The position numbers and the translations under genes are program-made. Shown here in pieces: positions 1-7,649 of a DNA stretch of 25,000 bases; positions within the stretch are counted from its first letter, which is position 1; every line of letters starts with the position of its first letter. Below the pieces are notes generated by a model that made no database searches, was not told where the DNA came from, and was given only the letters and a program-made list of their open reading frames with translations. This DNA comes from Chara braunii (taxonomy: Eukaryota > Streptophyta > Charophyceae > Charales > Characeae), in NCBI GenBank assembly GCA_003427395.1, contig BFEA01000332.1, forward strand, positions 1,832,213-1,857,212, written 5' to 3'.

Positions 1-11
1 TNNNGNNAAAN

Positions 12-1290
12 GAATTGGGGGAAAGGTGGGAGAAAGGTGGTTTGCATGCTTTGACCGGGTCAACCCAAGGCTGAGCTCCTCTAAGTTGATGTGGGCTCAG
101 TGTTGTGTTTTGTTTGTGTTTGCGGGGCTGACTGAATGGTTTTGAGGGCTGGGCCTATCCTAAGTTGGACGGACCGGTCGCTGTTTTTTTCTAGGGTTTC
201 TGAACAGGAGGATGGGCACCCTAAGTTGGGACGTCTCAGAATCCTGGTGTTTCTTTTGGGTTGCTGAAAACAGGACTGGGAACACTCTAAGTTGCGTGGA
301 CTCAGTTCTGTGTGTGTTTTCTTATGAGAGGGACACATGCATGAGGCTGAGCGTACCCTTAAGCTAGGGAGGCTCAATCATAAGCCATAAACACGAAGGT
401 CAACCAAAGTATAACTCTTTGATACATACTATACGAACTTATATCATCTGGCAGACCGGGCACCCTAAGTTGGGAAAGCCAGTCAGTAAGTCAGGTAGAA
501 CAATAAGAGGAAAAAAGTGATGAAGAATATATTGAAGGTAACCAGGGCAGGTTGAGCGTACCCTTAAGTCAGGGCGGCTCGGCCCTATGCTCACTACAAG
601 ACAAAGGAGCAGAGAGTTAGTATAAACCTGTTTTATTTTCCCTTCTAAACACAAGGCAGAGTTGGATGTCTCCCTAAGTTGGGTAGGTCTGACCATCTGC
701 CTAATAAGAGAGAAACATAGGGAGTTTGTGCAAATATCAATGGTCGTTCTCATATATTTGTCGTTACGGAGGCTAAGCGTACCCTTGAGTTAGGGCGGCT
801 TAGTCATACGTCGTTGTACTTTGTTCAGACAAATTTTGTCTTATGTAACTATAACTGTCTAAGCCAGCTAGGCGTACTCTTAAGTTAGGGCGACCTGGTG
901 ATAGGCTCTTGTCGTTGATGTGATGTAGGTTAGACGTACCCTTAAGTTAGGGCGGTCTGACTATTCGTCGTTTGTGCTTGTTCTAGGCAGGTTAGGCACA
1001 CCCCTAAGTTGGGGCAGTCTAATCCTATGCCCTATGTAACTTTGTGTAAAGCTGGATAGGCATACACTTAAGTTAGGGCAGTCTAGCTTTACGCTTCATG
1101 TCGTCAGTTCAAGCAGAAGTCAGGCGTACCCTTAAGTTAGGGCGGTCTGGTCGTATGCTTTATGACTAGAGTTTATCTGGAGTTGGGCAGACCCTTAAGT
1201 TAGGGCAGTCCAGTTGTGCGTACCTTTACTTGTTTACTTAGGCAGGTTGGACATACACTTAAGTTAGGGCCTTGTCTGATCCTATCCCAT
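12..1290. repeat. Hairpin-array element, copy A (about 16 hairpins)
   Basis: After a purine-rich header (12-40) and a short TTGAC/GTCAA palindrome, hairpins follow every 56-118 bases. Most share the apex CCCTTAAGTTAGGG or CCCTAAGTTGGG, while their basal stems differ and still pair. Arms seen: 71-76/95-100 (CTGAGC/GCTCAG), 348-352/372-376 (TGAGC/GCTCA), 449-452/478-481, 554-557/577-580 inside 544-548/582-586 (AGGGC/GCCCT), 655-660/696-701 (GGCAGA/TCTGCC), 773-778/798-803 (CTAAGC/GCTTAG), 930-935/955-960 (TTAGAC/GTCTGA), 992-995/1019-1022 with outer GGCA/TGCC, 1046-1053/1085-1092 (GTAAAGCT/AGCTTTAC), 1111-1115/1156-1160 and 1177-1181/1209-1213. Those near 150, 214, 272, 864 and 1247 are weaker or use G-T pairs. 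The first half aligns with 23716-24300. I see no coding frame. It could be a structured noncoding RNA, an LTR-like terminal region or an unusual satellite. Confidence 0.8.
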
Positions 1291-1674
1291 AAGTGAGGGG
1301 GTTATTGAAAGGGAACAACTGAGTGATCTAACGAACTATCTGGGCAAATGTATGTGGGATTGTGAGAGATGCATGCTCATGTATGATTGTAGTGTCTCAC
1401 TTGGGGTGTCTTTTCGATAGGTTAGTTGCTTTAGATGCTCGCCAAGTGCTGGAGCCATAGGTAAGTCAGGTGGATGTTGGGAGGGAAACTTGGGATGAGG
1501 ATAGAACTGGCCCTGGTAGGGGTTAGGCCCAATGCTAGCCCAATGTCTCATCCAGAGGTTGTGTTAGCTGTTATTGATCCTGATTCATCAAGCAGGCGTT
1601 AGTAGTTAGTCCCAAGTGTAGTTTGCTTTGCCTTTTCATCGTTCAACTTCGGATAAATCTTGACAGCCTCCTGG
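1291..1674. other. No recognisable feature
   Basis: This stretch lies between the hairpin array and a short repeated motif. I find no credible gene, promoter or strong repeat in it. A 71-residue minus-strand frame (1336-1551) has no family features. Confidence 0.5.
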
Positions 1675-1785
1675 TCCTACGGAAAGCGCTGCCGAAATTT
1701 CTACAAATCTGGAGGAGTTGGTTATTTTTGGACTCATACAAATTCTGAAAAGACACTTTTCCTACGGGAAGCGCTGCCGAAATTT
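1675..1785. repeat. Two copies of a 26-bp GCGCTGCCG motif
   Basis: Bases 1675-1700 and 1760-1785 are the same 26-bp sequence with one difference, starting TCCTACGG and ending GCGCTGCCGAAATTT, 85 bases apart. AGCGCT is a palindrome, and CGG/CCG arms around it could form a small hairpin. The same core recurs three times at 6171-6313, in a different sequence background. Confidence 0.65.
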
Positions 1786-2449
1786 TATAGAATTTGGGGA
1801 GTTAGAATATTTCTCAGCTAGAAGCTACCTTGTAGATCTATCCTGATTAGAGGAGGTACTCAATGACTTGGTACTAATAGAGGAGCTAGGGTACGATTAG
1901 AAGGAATGTTCTCCCCTTGGCGCGGACATAAGTAGTACGTTCCTTTGGCCTGTACTGTGATGCAGGTTTCCGTGTTATAATTTGAAGGCTTGATCTGATC
2001 AAGCTAAATTGTCAAAATGATCATTCTTCTATTATCACTGATAACAGGTCGGTTGCCGATTCGTCGGCCTACGACTCGACCCCAATTTACCCTCAATACT
2101 TAGCCTAAAAAGGCTTTAGTCCTGGTGATTTTATCTGTTTTGTTAAGGTTTCACTCAGACTTTTATTGAATGGTCATTTAACAGAAGTACTGTGTACTTA
2201 ATTATGGTTGGTTGGCTGGAGGTTGGGGCTTGTCTGGCTAAAGCGAAGGGTATGAGTGGAGAGGTTGGTTGGAGTTGACCGCGTGTAGCATGTGGATCTT
2301 TGTTTGATATCGTGGTGTGATTGCAGGCATGTATGGAAGAGAGTTGATTGATTCGTGTTAAGTGGTATTGCGTGGATTCAGATGGGCAGACCACACAACT
2401 GTCGTGAGAGTGAACTACCCCACAACCTTTGTGTTTGAGTGAGATTGTG
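1786..2449. other. No recognisable feature
   Basis: This is moderately AT-rich noncoding sequence. The longest frame (2155-2496, minus, 113 residues) has no motif or family resemblance that I can identify. Confidence 0.45.
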
Positions 2450-2672
2450 TTATCCCCGTTCTGCTGAGGTGATGACCCAAGTAGACGTTCGGGCAAACCC
2501 CCACAGAACTAATCCCGACGGTGCCCTTTCTGATAATACTAAAAGTATTTGTATCCTTTCCTTGTTAGGGTATTTTGGTGGAACGATAAAGTTTCGGGCG
2601 GAAGGGGTAGCGTGTCGCTGGTGATGCGCCAGACAACTCACCACCGCTCCAAATTCCTTCCTGCCCTAGGGA

Positions 2673-2719
2673 CCGTCTTACCCCGCACCCCTTGGGACAC
2701 CTCAGGGTGCAGAAGACGG
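2673..2719. repeat. Nested hairpin
   Basis: The outer arms CCGTCTT (2673-2679) and AAGACGG (2713-2719) pair perfectly over 7 bp. They enclose GCACCC (2685-2690) and GGGTGC (2705-2710), which pair over 6 bp. It lies in a GC-richer block (about 2450-2890) with no recognisable gene. The overlapping short frames on both strands look like chance products of that composition. Confidence 0.55.
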
Positions 2720-3621
2720 AAAGACCCTCAGGCCGGTCTTGCGCCCACTAAAGGGTTTCCCGCCCTCAGCACGCGCTTCAGCCAACGCCGGAGCATCGGA
2801 AGTAACCCCATAGCTCCGAAGAGGCCATTTGGGTATGGGCACCACATAACGCGCCGTCATCGCGGATACTCGCGTAGGGATGCATTGTAAACTGATATGT
2901 GTAGGTCCTCCATCCGCGCGATCTTATACTAAATCCGCGCGCGCAACACTTACCGATTCTCGCACTAAAGTTATGGGTCGGATACTAAAGGGACTAGGAG
3001 TGGTTGTGTCGTGGCGTTGTTTGTGGTGTTTGCTTTGTGTGTGTTTCCGTGTGTTATGCGTGGTAAGTGTGAGAGTTGTGGCGTAACGCGTGCGTGTGTA
3101 ATGCGTCCTAGTCGACTGGCGTCGAGTTGCGATTGGGACTTCAGCCCCCCAGTACGGCGACTCGCGTACAGGTTCGATTTTTGGGCGTTCGACCGCTCGT
3201 AACCCCCTATGCTACAGCGAACGAGAAACGCCCTCGGCTGGGCCACCTCTGCAATTGCATACGAAAAGCTTTCGCATGTGGTTCAATAGCTCGACAGGGA
3301 TACGCCCACCTAAGGGATGGTGACAACTCCCGCATGTGGAGGTAAACGGTGCCTCGCGTGTTTCTGTCCTGTCGTAGGGGCTCGCGAGAGGTACGGCTGG
3401 TGCACTCGGTCGGAGCGGCAAAAACTCTCTGCGACAAGTCCTGCACAACCCTGCGTGACGTGGCCGGGAGGGTCTCCGTGCGGGACCGATGCGCTCGACA
3501 CCGCGGCACCATCTGAGTGGGTGGCGGCGTGAGTACTGCGGGACCAGGAGGCCGCCGTACCGATAGCGGCGTAGCTGGCATTGGGAAAGGAGGCCGACAA
3601 GGCCTGCCTTTGGTCGTGGCT

Positions 3622-3668
3622 GGGTAGCCTGCTGGGCTGCTACCCTTCATATAGAAGAGTAGCAGGCT
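3622..3668. repeat. Mutually exclusive hairpins inside the dispersed repeat
   Basis: GGGTAGC (3622-3628) pairs with GCTACCC (3639-3645). AGCCTGCT (3626-3633) pairs with AGCAGGCT (3661-3668). The left arms overlap, so only one stem can form at a time. The copy near 18380 keeps the first stem and has one mismatch in the second. Confidence 0.5.
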
Positions 3669-3679
3669 TAGCTTCCCTG

Positions 3680-3772
3680 AAAAGGAGTTAGCCCAGTAGG
3701 TTACCATGTCAAACTCTTACCGTGCTGATACCGGATCGAATCCAGCAAACCCTACTGGGCGCAACTCCTTTT
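3680..3772 (+). repeat. tRNA-Lys-like domain enclosed by a 20-bp inverted repeat
   Basis: TAGCCCAGTAGG (3689-3700) fits a Pol III A box and GGATCGAATCC (3733-3743) a B box. They start 44 bases apart, as in a class I tRNA. The expected anticodon loop reads CTCTTAC (3714-3720), giving a CTT (Lys-like) anticodon. The anticodon and T stems do not pair well, so this is not a working tRNA gene. The domain is bracketed by AAAAGGAGTT and GCCCAGTAGG (3680-3700), which pair with CCTACTGGGC and AACTCCTTTT (3751-3772) around a small internal loop. A T5 run at 3782-3786 could terminate Pol III. The copy at 18435-18528 keeps both boxes in altered form but has a poorer stem. Confidence 0.5.
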
Positions 3773-3798
3773 GGAGCTACCTTTTTGTAGGGCGAGGT

Positions 3799-3848
3799 CA
3801 ATCTCGACCGCCCGATCACAAAGATCGCGCGGCCGAGATTGGCCGCGC
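3799..3848. repeat. Two competing perfect 8-bp hairpins
   Basis: CAATCTCG (3799-3806) pairs with CGAGATTG (3834-3841). GCGCGGCC (3827-3834) pairs with GGCCGCGC (3841-3848) across a 6-base loop. The two stems overlap and exclude each other, an attenuator-like layout. No downstream gene supports a regulatory role. Confidence 0.55.
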
Positions 3849-3969
3849 GCAGATTAGCATGACCCCTGCGGAAGGATGACAAACATTAATCGAGAAATGG
3901 CCGGATTTTTTTTCGTTGCTCTTAGGGAATCGAACTCAGGTCAGTACATCAGCAAAGGAGGGGAGGAAA

Positions 3970-4573
3970 ATCCCAGCAAGGCTGGCGTGGACTGCAATGG
4001 CCGTTGGCTTATGCCAACGGAAAACTCCCTACTAGACTGCACGATGCGACAGATGGCACATAGCCATGTGGCTGGGGACTTACAGTCCCCAGTAAGGACA
4101 ACAGGCGCCCGTCGAAAACGGGCAGCCGTTTTTCTTTTTTAAAGGTAAGTTGTTTCTTTTCGTTTTTTTCTCGATTTTTTTTTAGATTTATTTTTCGTTT
4201 TAGATTTTTTTTGTCTTCTTCAGATTCTGCTCGTTCTTACGAGCTGAAAGATCCTCTCTGTGCCCGTTCGTTTCAAAGCAACGTGCTGCAGAGAGGTTTC
4301 GTACGATAGGGTGAGCAAAATCGAATGAAACTACCCTACAACGGGGAACTATACAGATAGAGAAAGAAGGGGAAAGGTTAAGTGCAAGGCTGTTTCGTCG
4401 GGGTTACACCGACTCATCAGGAGGCTGAACCCCGACAGTCTAGGATGAGCAAAAAGGAATGAATCTACCCTGCAAAGTGGAACTATGCACTACTTCTAGA
4501 GGGAAAGGGTGAGGAAGAGAGACCTTACCTGGCAATGGAGGCAACTACGACGAAGAACAACCGAACAGGTAAG
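3970..4573. repeat. Unique-stem hairpin block, part 1
   Basis: Serial perfect hairpins with unrelated stem sequences. Arms: 3973-3977/3981-3985 (CCAGC/GCTGG), 4001-4008/4013-4020 (CCGTTGGC/GCCAACGG), 4053-4057/4063-4067 (ATGGC/GCCAT), 4072-4080/4084-4092 (CTGGGGACT/AGTCCCCAG), 4107-4112/4118-4123 (GCCCGT/ACGGGC, followed by a T-rich run), 4229-4233/4240-4244, 4253-4260/4289-4296 (CCTCTCTG/CAGAGAGG), 4397-4405/4428-4436 (GTCGGGGTT/AACCCCGAC) and 4524-4531/4566-4573 (CTTACCTG/CAGGTAAG). Linkers are T- or purine-rich. The 88-residue frame at 3876-4142 runs through these stems and is not credible as a gene. Confidence 0.8.
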
Positions 4574-4686
4574 TTTTTGGCCTCATGCCACTTCGAACGA
4601 CATGGTGAGTATGCCCGGATGTATCTGCCCCTAGACATGGGAGTGTGCAGACAGGGCGACGGTGAGTCATTCCAGGAAGTCCTCTT

Positions 4687-5145
4687 CATTTTCTCTTTCC
4701 CCCTTGCGGCCGTTGAGGCAAGGCCACCAGGGAAAATGAGGAAAGAATGAAAACAAAGAGAGCTAAAACCTGTTAAAAAAAATAAAAAATAAAAAATGCA
4801 GAGAAAGAAAACGAAAACGAGGCAACTGCCTCGTGGGGACTAAAGAACCAACGAACAGTCTTTTCGATTGTATGGGAGCAAGATGAGCACCACTGTGGGT
4901 TGGCCAAATATTAGTGGCCGTGAGATCTAGAATCTCGCGGCCTGTAGTGTATGCGTGGGAATGGAAAAAGGAAGTTGGTTGAAGAGAGAGAGAGAGGGAC
5001 GTGGGAGTTGGGAGGGGGAGGTCCTACTCCTCCCAATGTGCCAACTGCCCTCCCCGTTTTTTGGGGAGGACAGAGAAAAGTAAGGAAGGACTCTAATATG
5101 CAACTGCATGAACCTGGCCGAGAGAATGGCCAGGCACATGCAGTT
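4687..5145. repeat. Unique-stem hairpin block, part 2
   Basis: The series continues. CATTTTC/GAAAATG (4687-4693/4732-4738) encloses CCTTGC/GCAAGG (4702-4707/4718-4723). Then CGAGGCA/TGCCTCG (4818-4824/4827-4833). GGCCGTGAGAT pairs with ATCTCGCGGCC (4916-4926/4932-4942) with one G-T pair. TTGGGAGG/CCTCCCAA (5008-5015/5029-5036) and CCTCCCC/GGGGAGG (5049-5055/5063-5069) follow. The largest is AACTGCATG plus CCTGGCC (5102-5119) against GGCCAGG plus CATGCAGTT (5128-5145), 16 bp with one 2x2 internal loop. A GA microsatellite lies near 4983-4996. Confidence 0.8.
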
Positions 5146-5203
5146 CAAACAATTTTTTATTTTTTTTATTATTATTATTTTTTTTAATTTCTTCTTTATT
5201 TTT

Positions 5204-5538
5204 GTGAGGACACTTGTCCTCACGTGGTGCTACCTCTGGCAAGAGCTGCCAGAGGTAACTGTCAGGGTCCCGTTTTTGAAGGGAGCCTGGAAATTGAAGG
5301 GCCACTAAGGAAAAGGCTAGGTGCAGCCTTTTCCCCGATGTATCTGGCCCGGGAAAAAAGTCCAGATACATCAAACTGTAGGGGGTTATATCTTCCCAAC
5401 CCCTTATCAGAAAAAATAAAAGAAAAAAGGTTTAGGAAATGGCAGGAACTCAGCTATCTCGTGAGATTCCGAGATAGCTGGGAAAAATAAAAATAAAAAT
5501 AAAATAGGGCAGTTAAAGAAACTGCCCCACACTAAGGG
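5204..5538. repeat. Unique-stem hairpin block, part 3
   Basis: This is the densest stretch. Perfect stems: GTGAGGAC/GTCCTCAC (5204-5211/5216-5223), TACCTCTGGC/GCCAGAGGTA (5231-5240/5248-5257), GGAAAAGGCT/AGCCTTTTCC (5309-5318/5325-5334), GATGTATCTGG/CCAGATACATC (5337-5347/5362-5372), GGGGTT/AACCCC (5382-5387/5398-5403), CAGCTATCTC/GAGATAGCTG (5451-5460/5471-5480) and GGGCAGTT/AACTGCCC (5507-5514/5520-5527). One 9-bp stem, 5263-5271/5281-5289, has a single mismatch. Linkers are A-rich and no two stems share sequence. Bases 5383-5538 are probably an artefactual duplicate of 5577-5732. Confidence 0.85.
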
Positions 5539-5576
5539 CTGTCTCTTATACACATCTAGATGTGTATAAGAGACAG
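5539..5576. other. Nextera mate-pair junction adapter (assembly artefact)
   Basis: CTGTCTCTTATACACATCT (5539-5557) is the 19-base Tn5 mosaic end used in Nextera libraries. It is followed at once by its exact reverse complement (5558-5576). Two head-to-head mosaic ends are the known junction adapter of Nextera mate-pair circles. Flanking bases 5383-5538 repeat exactly, without gaps, at 5577-5732, as expected if a chimeric read was assembled. The true locus probably lacks about 194 bases present here. Confidence 0.97.
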
Positions 5577-5732
5577 GGGTTATATCTTCCCAACCCCTTA
5601 TCAGAAAAAATAAAAGAAAAAAGGTTTAGGAAATGGCAGGAACTCAGCTATCTCGTGAGATTCCGAGATAGCTGGGAAAAATAAAAATAAAAATAAAATA
5701 GGGCAGTTAAAGAAACTGCCCCACACTAAGGG
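5577..5732. repeat. Exact 156-bp duplicate of 5383-5538
   Basis: The two segments have the same length and, as far as I can read, identical sequence. The only thing separating them is the adapter. One copy is almost certainly artificial, so its hairpins (AGCTATCTC and GGGCAGTT stems) should be counted once. Confidence 0.93.
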
Positions 5733-6130
5733 TGTGGCTGTGGTGCGGCCACATTCAACCCTGGATTCTGGCAGATCAAGGGCTCACAGTGAGCCCGCGA
5801 TTTTGCCTAGGGGCTGGAGTGACGCCCAACCCTCCTCAACCAATATAAAATAGGCAGCTGCCCCCAAGCTGCCACGCAATGCACTCGTGATGCCAGTGTG
5901 TGACGAGCACACTTGAGTGTTGCTGGCTGCTGGAGCTGTTGCCTGAGGCAACGTGAGGAGAGGCTGGAGGTCTGCAAAGGAGCACAAGAAAAGAACTGCG
6001 CAGCCATAGCCAAGGCAGGGAGCACTCTGCACCCCCCACCCCTCTGGCTGGTGCTGGTCACACGGGATAGACCCAGTGACGCTGCAGGACCGACAGTGCG
6101 GCACAGTGAAGTTTGGGCCCGGGGCCCAAA
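5733..6130. repeat. Unique-stem hairpin block, part 4
   Basis: The hairpin series resumes after the artefact: TGTGGC/GCCACA (5733-5738/5748-5753), GGGCTCA/TGAGCCC (5780-5786/5790-5796), GGCAGC/GCTGCC (5853-5858/5868-5873), CTCGT/ACGAG (5884-5888/5903-5907), GTTGCCT/AGGCAAC (5938-5944/5946-5952) and a 19-base palindrome TTTGGGCCC-G-GGGCCCAAA (6112-6130). Overlapping frames of 67-152 residues on both strands have no family features, and I do not call them genes. Confidence 0.7.
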
Positions 6131-6149
6131 TTTTACTAATTTTAGCCTG

Positions 6150-6365
6150 CTGTTTTTCAGTGCGGTGGTACGGAAGTGCTGCCGAAATCCTGCGGTGGCG
6201 GTTCTGATTTTTGCAGCGGCGGTTCTGTTTTTTTTTTGCGGTAGTGCGGAAGCGCTGCCGGATTTTGCAGCGGTAACTCCGGTTTTAACGGCGGTAGTGG
6301 GGAGGCGCTGCCGAATTTTTTTGCGGCGTCGGTATTGGATTCTTGCAGCGACGACACTATTTTCA
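6150..6365. repeat. Short tandem-like repeats with the GCGCTGCCG core
   Basis: Three diverged units carry GGAAGYGCTGCCG-like cores at about 6171-6188, 6247-6260 and 6300-6313. They are interleaved with GCAGCGG or GCGGCGG and T-rich pieces. The core matches the 26-bp motif at 1675-1785. The 152-residue plus-strand frame across it is a product of the repeat. Confidence 0.6.
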
Positions 6366-6492
6366 CGTTAGTAAAGGCAGTATTTTTGCACTAAGTAGAG
6401 GTGGGGCATTGACACAGAAGGGCTGCGTGACAGCGGTGTTCCAATTTGAAGTGGCGTGAGGGTGACGCCGCGGAGACGCCGTGCTTTGGAGC

Positions 6493-6522
6493 CAAGTGGC
6501 GGTAACAGGATAACGCCACTTG
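6493..6522. repeat. Perfect 9-bp hairpin
   Basis: CAAGTGGCG (6493-6501) pairs with CGCCACTTG (6514-6522) across a 12-base loop. A smaller GGCGT/ACGCC hairpin lies just upstream, near 6455. Confidence 0.6.
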
Positions 6523-6709
6523 ACCATTGGGAAGTGATTGTGTGCTGAGAGGGTATTCTGGCAGACGGTGGTCACAAGAGAGTGGTGTCGATCACTTTGG
6601 TGACGAATGGTGCGACAACCTTCTCGTTAGGAGAGCGTAATTCTATACGGTTTTCTTGAAGTGTACCGTTCAAACTTTACTTAAGGTTTGTTGACCCGAC
6701 TCAGTTCCC

Positions 6710-6741
6710 TTCACACCTGTGTGAATTCACACCTGTGTGAA
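6710..6741. promoter_or_regulatory. Two adjacent identical 16-bp palindromes
   Basis: TTCACACCTGTGTGAA occurs at 6710-6725 and again at 6726-6741, directly abutting. Each has 7-bp arms around CT, and a further CCCACAC half follows. Abutting perfect palindromes resemble a dimeric transcription-factor site, but there is no nearby gene to regulate. This may equally be a small tandem duplication. Confidence 0.5.
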
Positions 6742-7649
6742 CCCACACTTGCTTGACCTTGGTCCTTTAAACGTTCATTGGAAAGGAAAAGGGAATGTGT
6801 GTTTGCATGTATGACAGGCAATCTAACGATGGCAAGGGATTTGTATGATGGTCCATTCGTGGTCTGACTTTGATTGCAGGTACGACCTGTGGGCTGAGAT
6901 GGATGAGAGTGATGATGGTGAAAGAATGGTTGTTTTCTCACCTCTTTGCTTGTGAGTGTGTGTAAACAGATGGAAAAAGAAGACGACGAAGATGAAGCGG
7001 GCATAAAGAAGAAGGACGCAATTGAACTTAGACTTAATCCCCAAGGTCACCCATTTCTTTCCCGAATGACCTTTCTGTCTATGCCCGTCCGTCTGAATGA
7101 CTCTTTTCTTACGATTTTCTTTTCTTCGTCTAAGTTGCTCCTGACGTCAGGCGGCAAGAATTTGTTTGCCCACCGTGTAGATGTTTTTTCTTTTCCTAGG
7201 AGGCATCCGGGACGGGGGTTTGTTGCCTTAGGGGTCGACCCTGTTATCGACTCAGAGTGGAACGCTTTGCGGGGGGGTACCATGCTATTGCGGTGAAGCC
7301 AGCCCGACTTTTGAGTTCCGGGGTTCACTCGGACGAGGACGAGGGGTATCCCAAGCCACCTCCTAGGGGGACGGATAAAAACGTCTTCACGAAGGGACTT
7401 TAAGTTCTTGACGTCTTGCGTAAGGAGAAACTGCCATAGTACTCCTTTGGTGGCCGTTCTAGTGAGCCACTGACGTATGGGGAACTGGTGCCACAAGCAG
7501 CCCACTTCGTGTCCTACTAGCCAAACAGAGTGTATTTAGATACTCCCGACGTGGCTGGCCGTGCCATAAGAAGTATGGGCCAGAAGAAAGAAAAATGTTT
7601 TAGTAATACTTAGTTTTAACTTAATCACCTTTGTATTCACTTCTTCTAG
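6742..7649. other. No confident gene; a few small palindromes
   Basis: I see only scattered structure here, such as CTGGCC (7555-7560) with GGCCAG (7578-7583). The 152-residue minus-strand frame at 7047-7505 and the shorter frames near 6711-7296 show no domain, signal or composition that I can link to a family. A T-rich stretch ending in CTTCTAG just before 7650 resembles a 3' splice site. Confidence 0.4.

Larger units (their letters stand above)
3109..3789 (+). repeat. Dispersed repeat family, most complete copy
   Basis: The 5' part (3109-3477) aligns with 9506-9925 through shared blocks: CCTAGTCGAC, the CACCTCTGC-ATTGC stretch near 3243, the TAGCTCG block near 3286, CTGTCGTAGGGG near 3367 and CCTGCGTGAC near 3451. 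The 3' part (3503-3789) aligns closely with 18262-18550. The copy at 9506 seems to continue weakly into this 3' part, so the family may be one composite unit of about 680 bp. It starts with a possible A box (3109-3119) and B box (3171-3181) 62 bases apart, a spacing that suits a Leu/Ser-type tRNA, with a hairpin like a long variable arm between them. A tRNA-derived SINE is the simplest reading. Frames on both strands cross it and are not genes. Confidence 0.6.

Noticed and set aside
12-1290. CRISPR-like array
   Set aside because: Regularly spaced palindromic repeats suggest it, but repeats are degenerate, spacing varies from 56 to 118, and the context is clearly eukaryotic with no cas genes.
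3207-3707. 166-residue minus-strand frame
   Set aside because: It lies wholly inside the dispersed tRNA-like repeat, and the other copies do not preserve a reading frame.
3866-3880. Fragment of the 18S rRNA 3' end
   Set aside because: CCTGCGGAAGGAT matches the end of 18S rRNA, but flanking bases do not, so a short chance match is likelier.
3925-3985. Minus-strand tRNA gene
   Set aside because: GAGTTCGATTCC on the minus strand is a good B box, but I find no matching A box or cloverleaf.
5539-5576. Real Tn5-family insertion
   Set aside because: Only the two 19-base mosaic ends are present head to head with no transposon body, which is the library adapter structure.
7047-7505. 152-residue minus-strand frame
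   Set aside because: No family resemblance, no supporting signal, and competing frames exist on the other strand.
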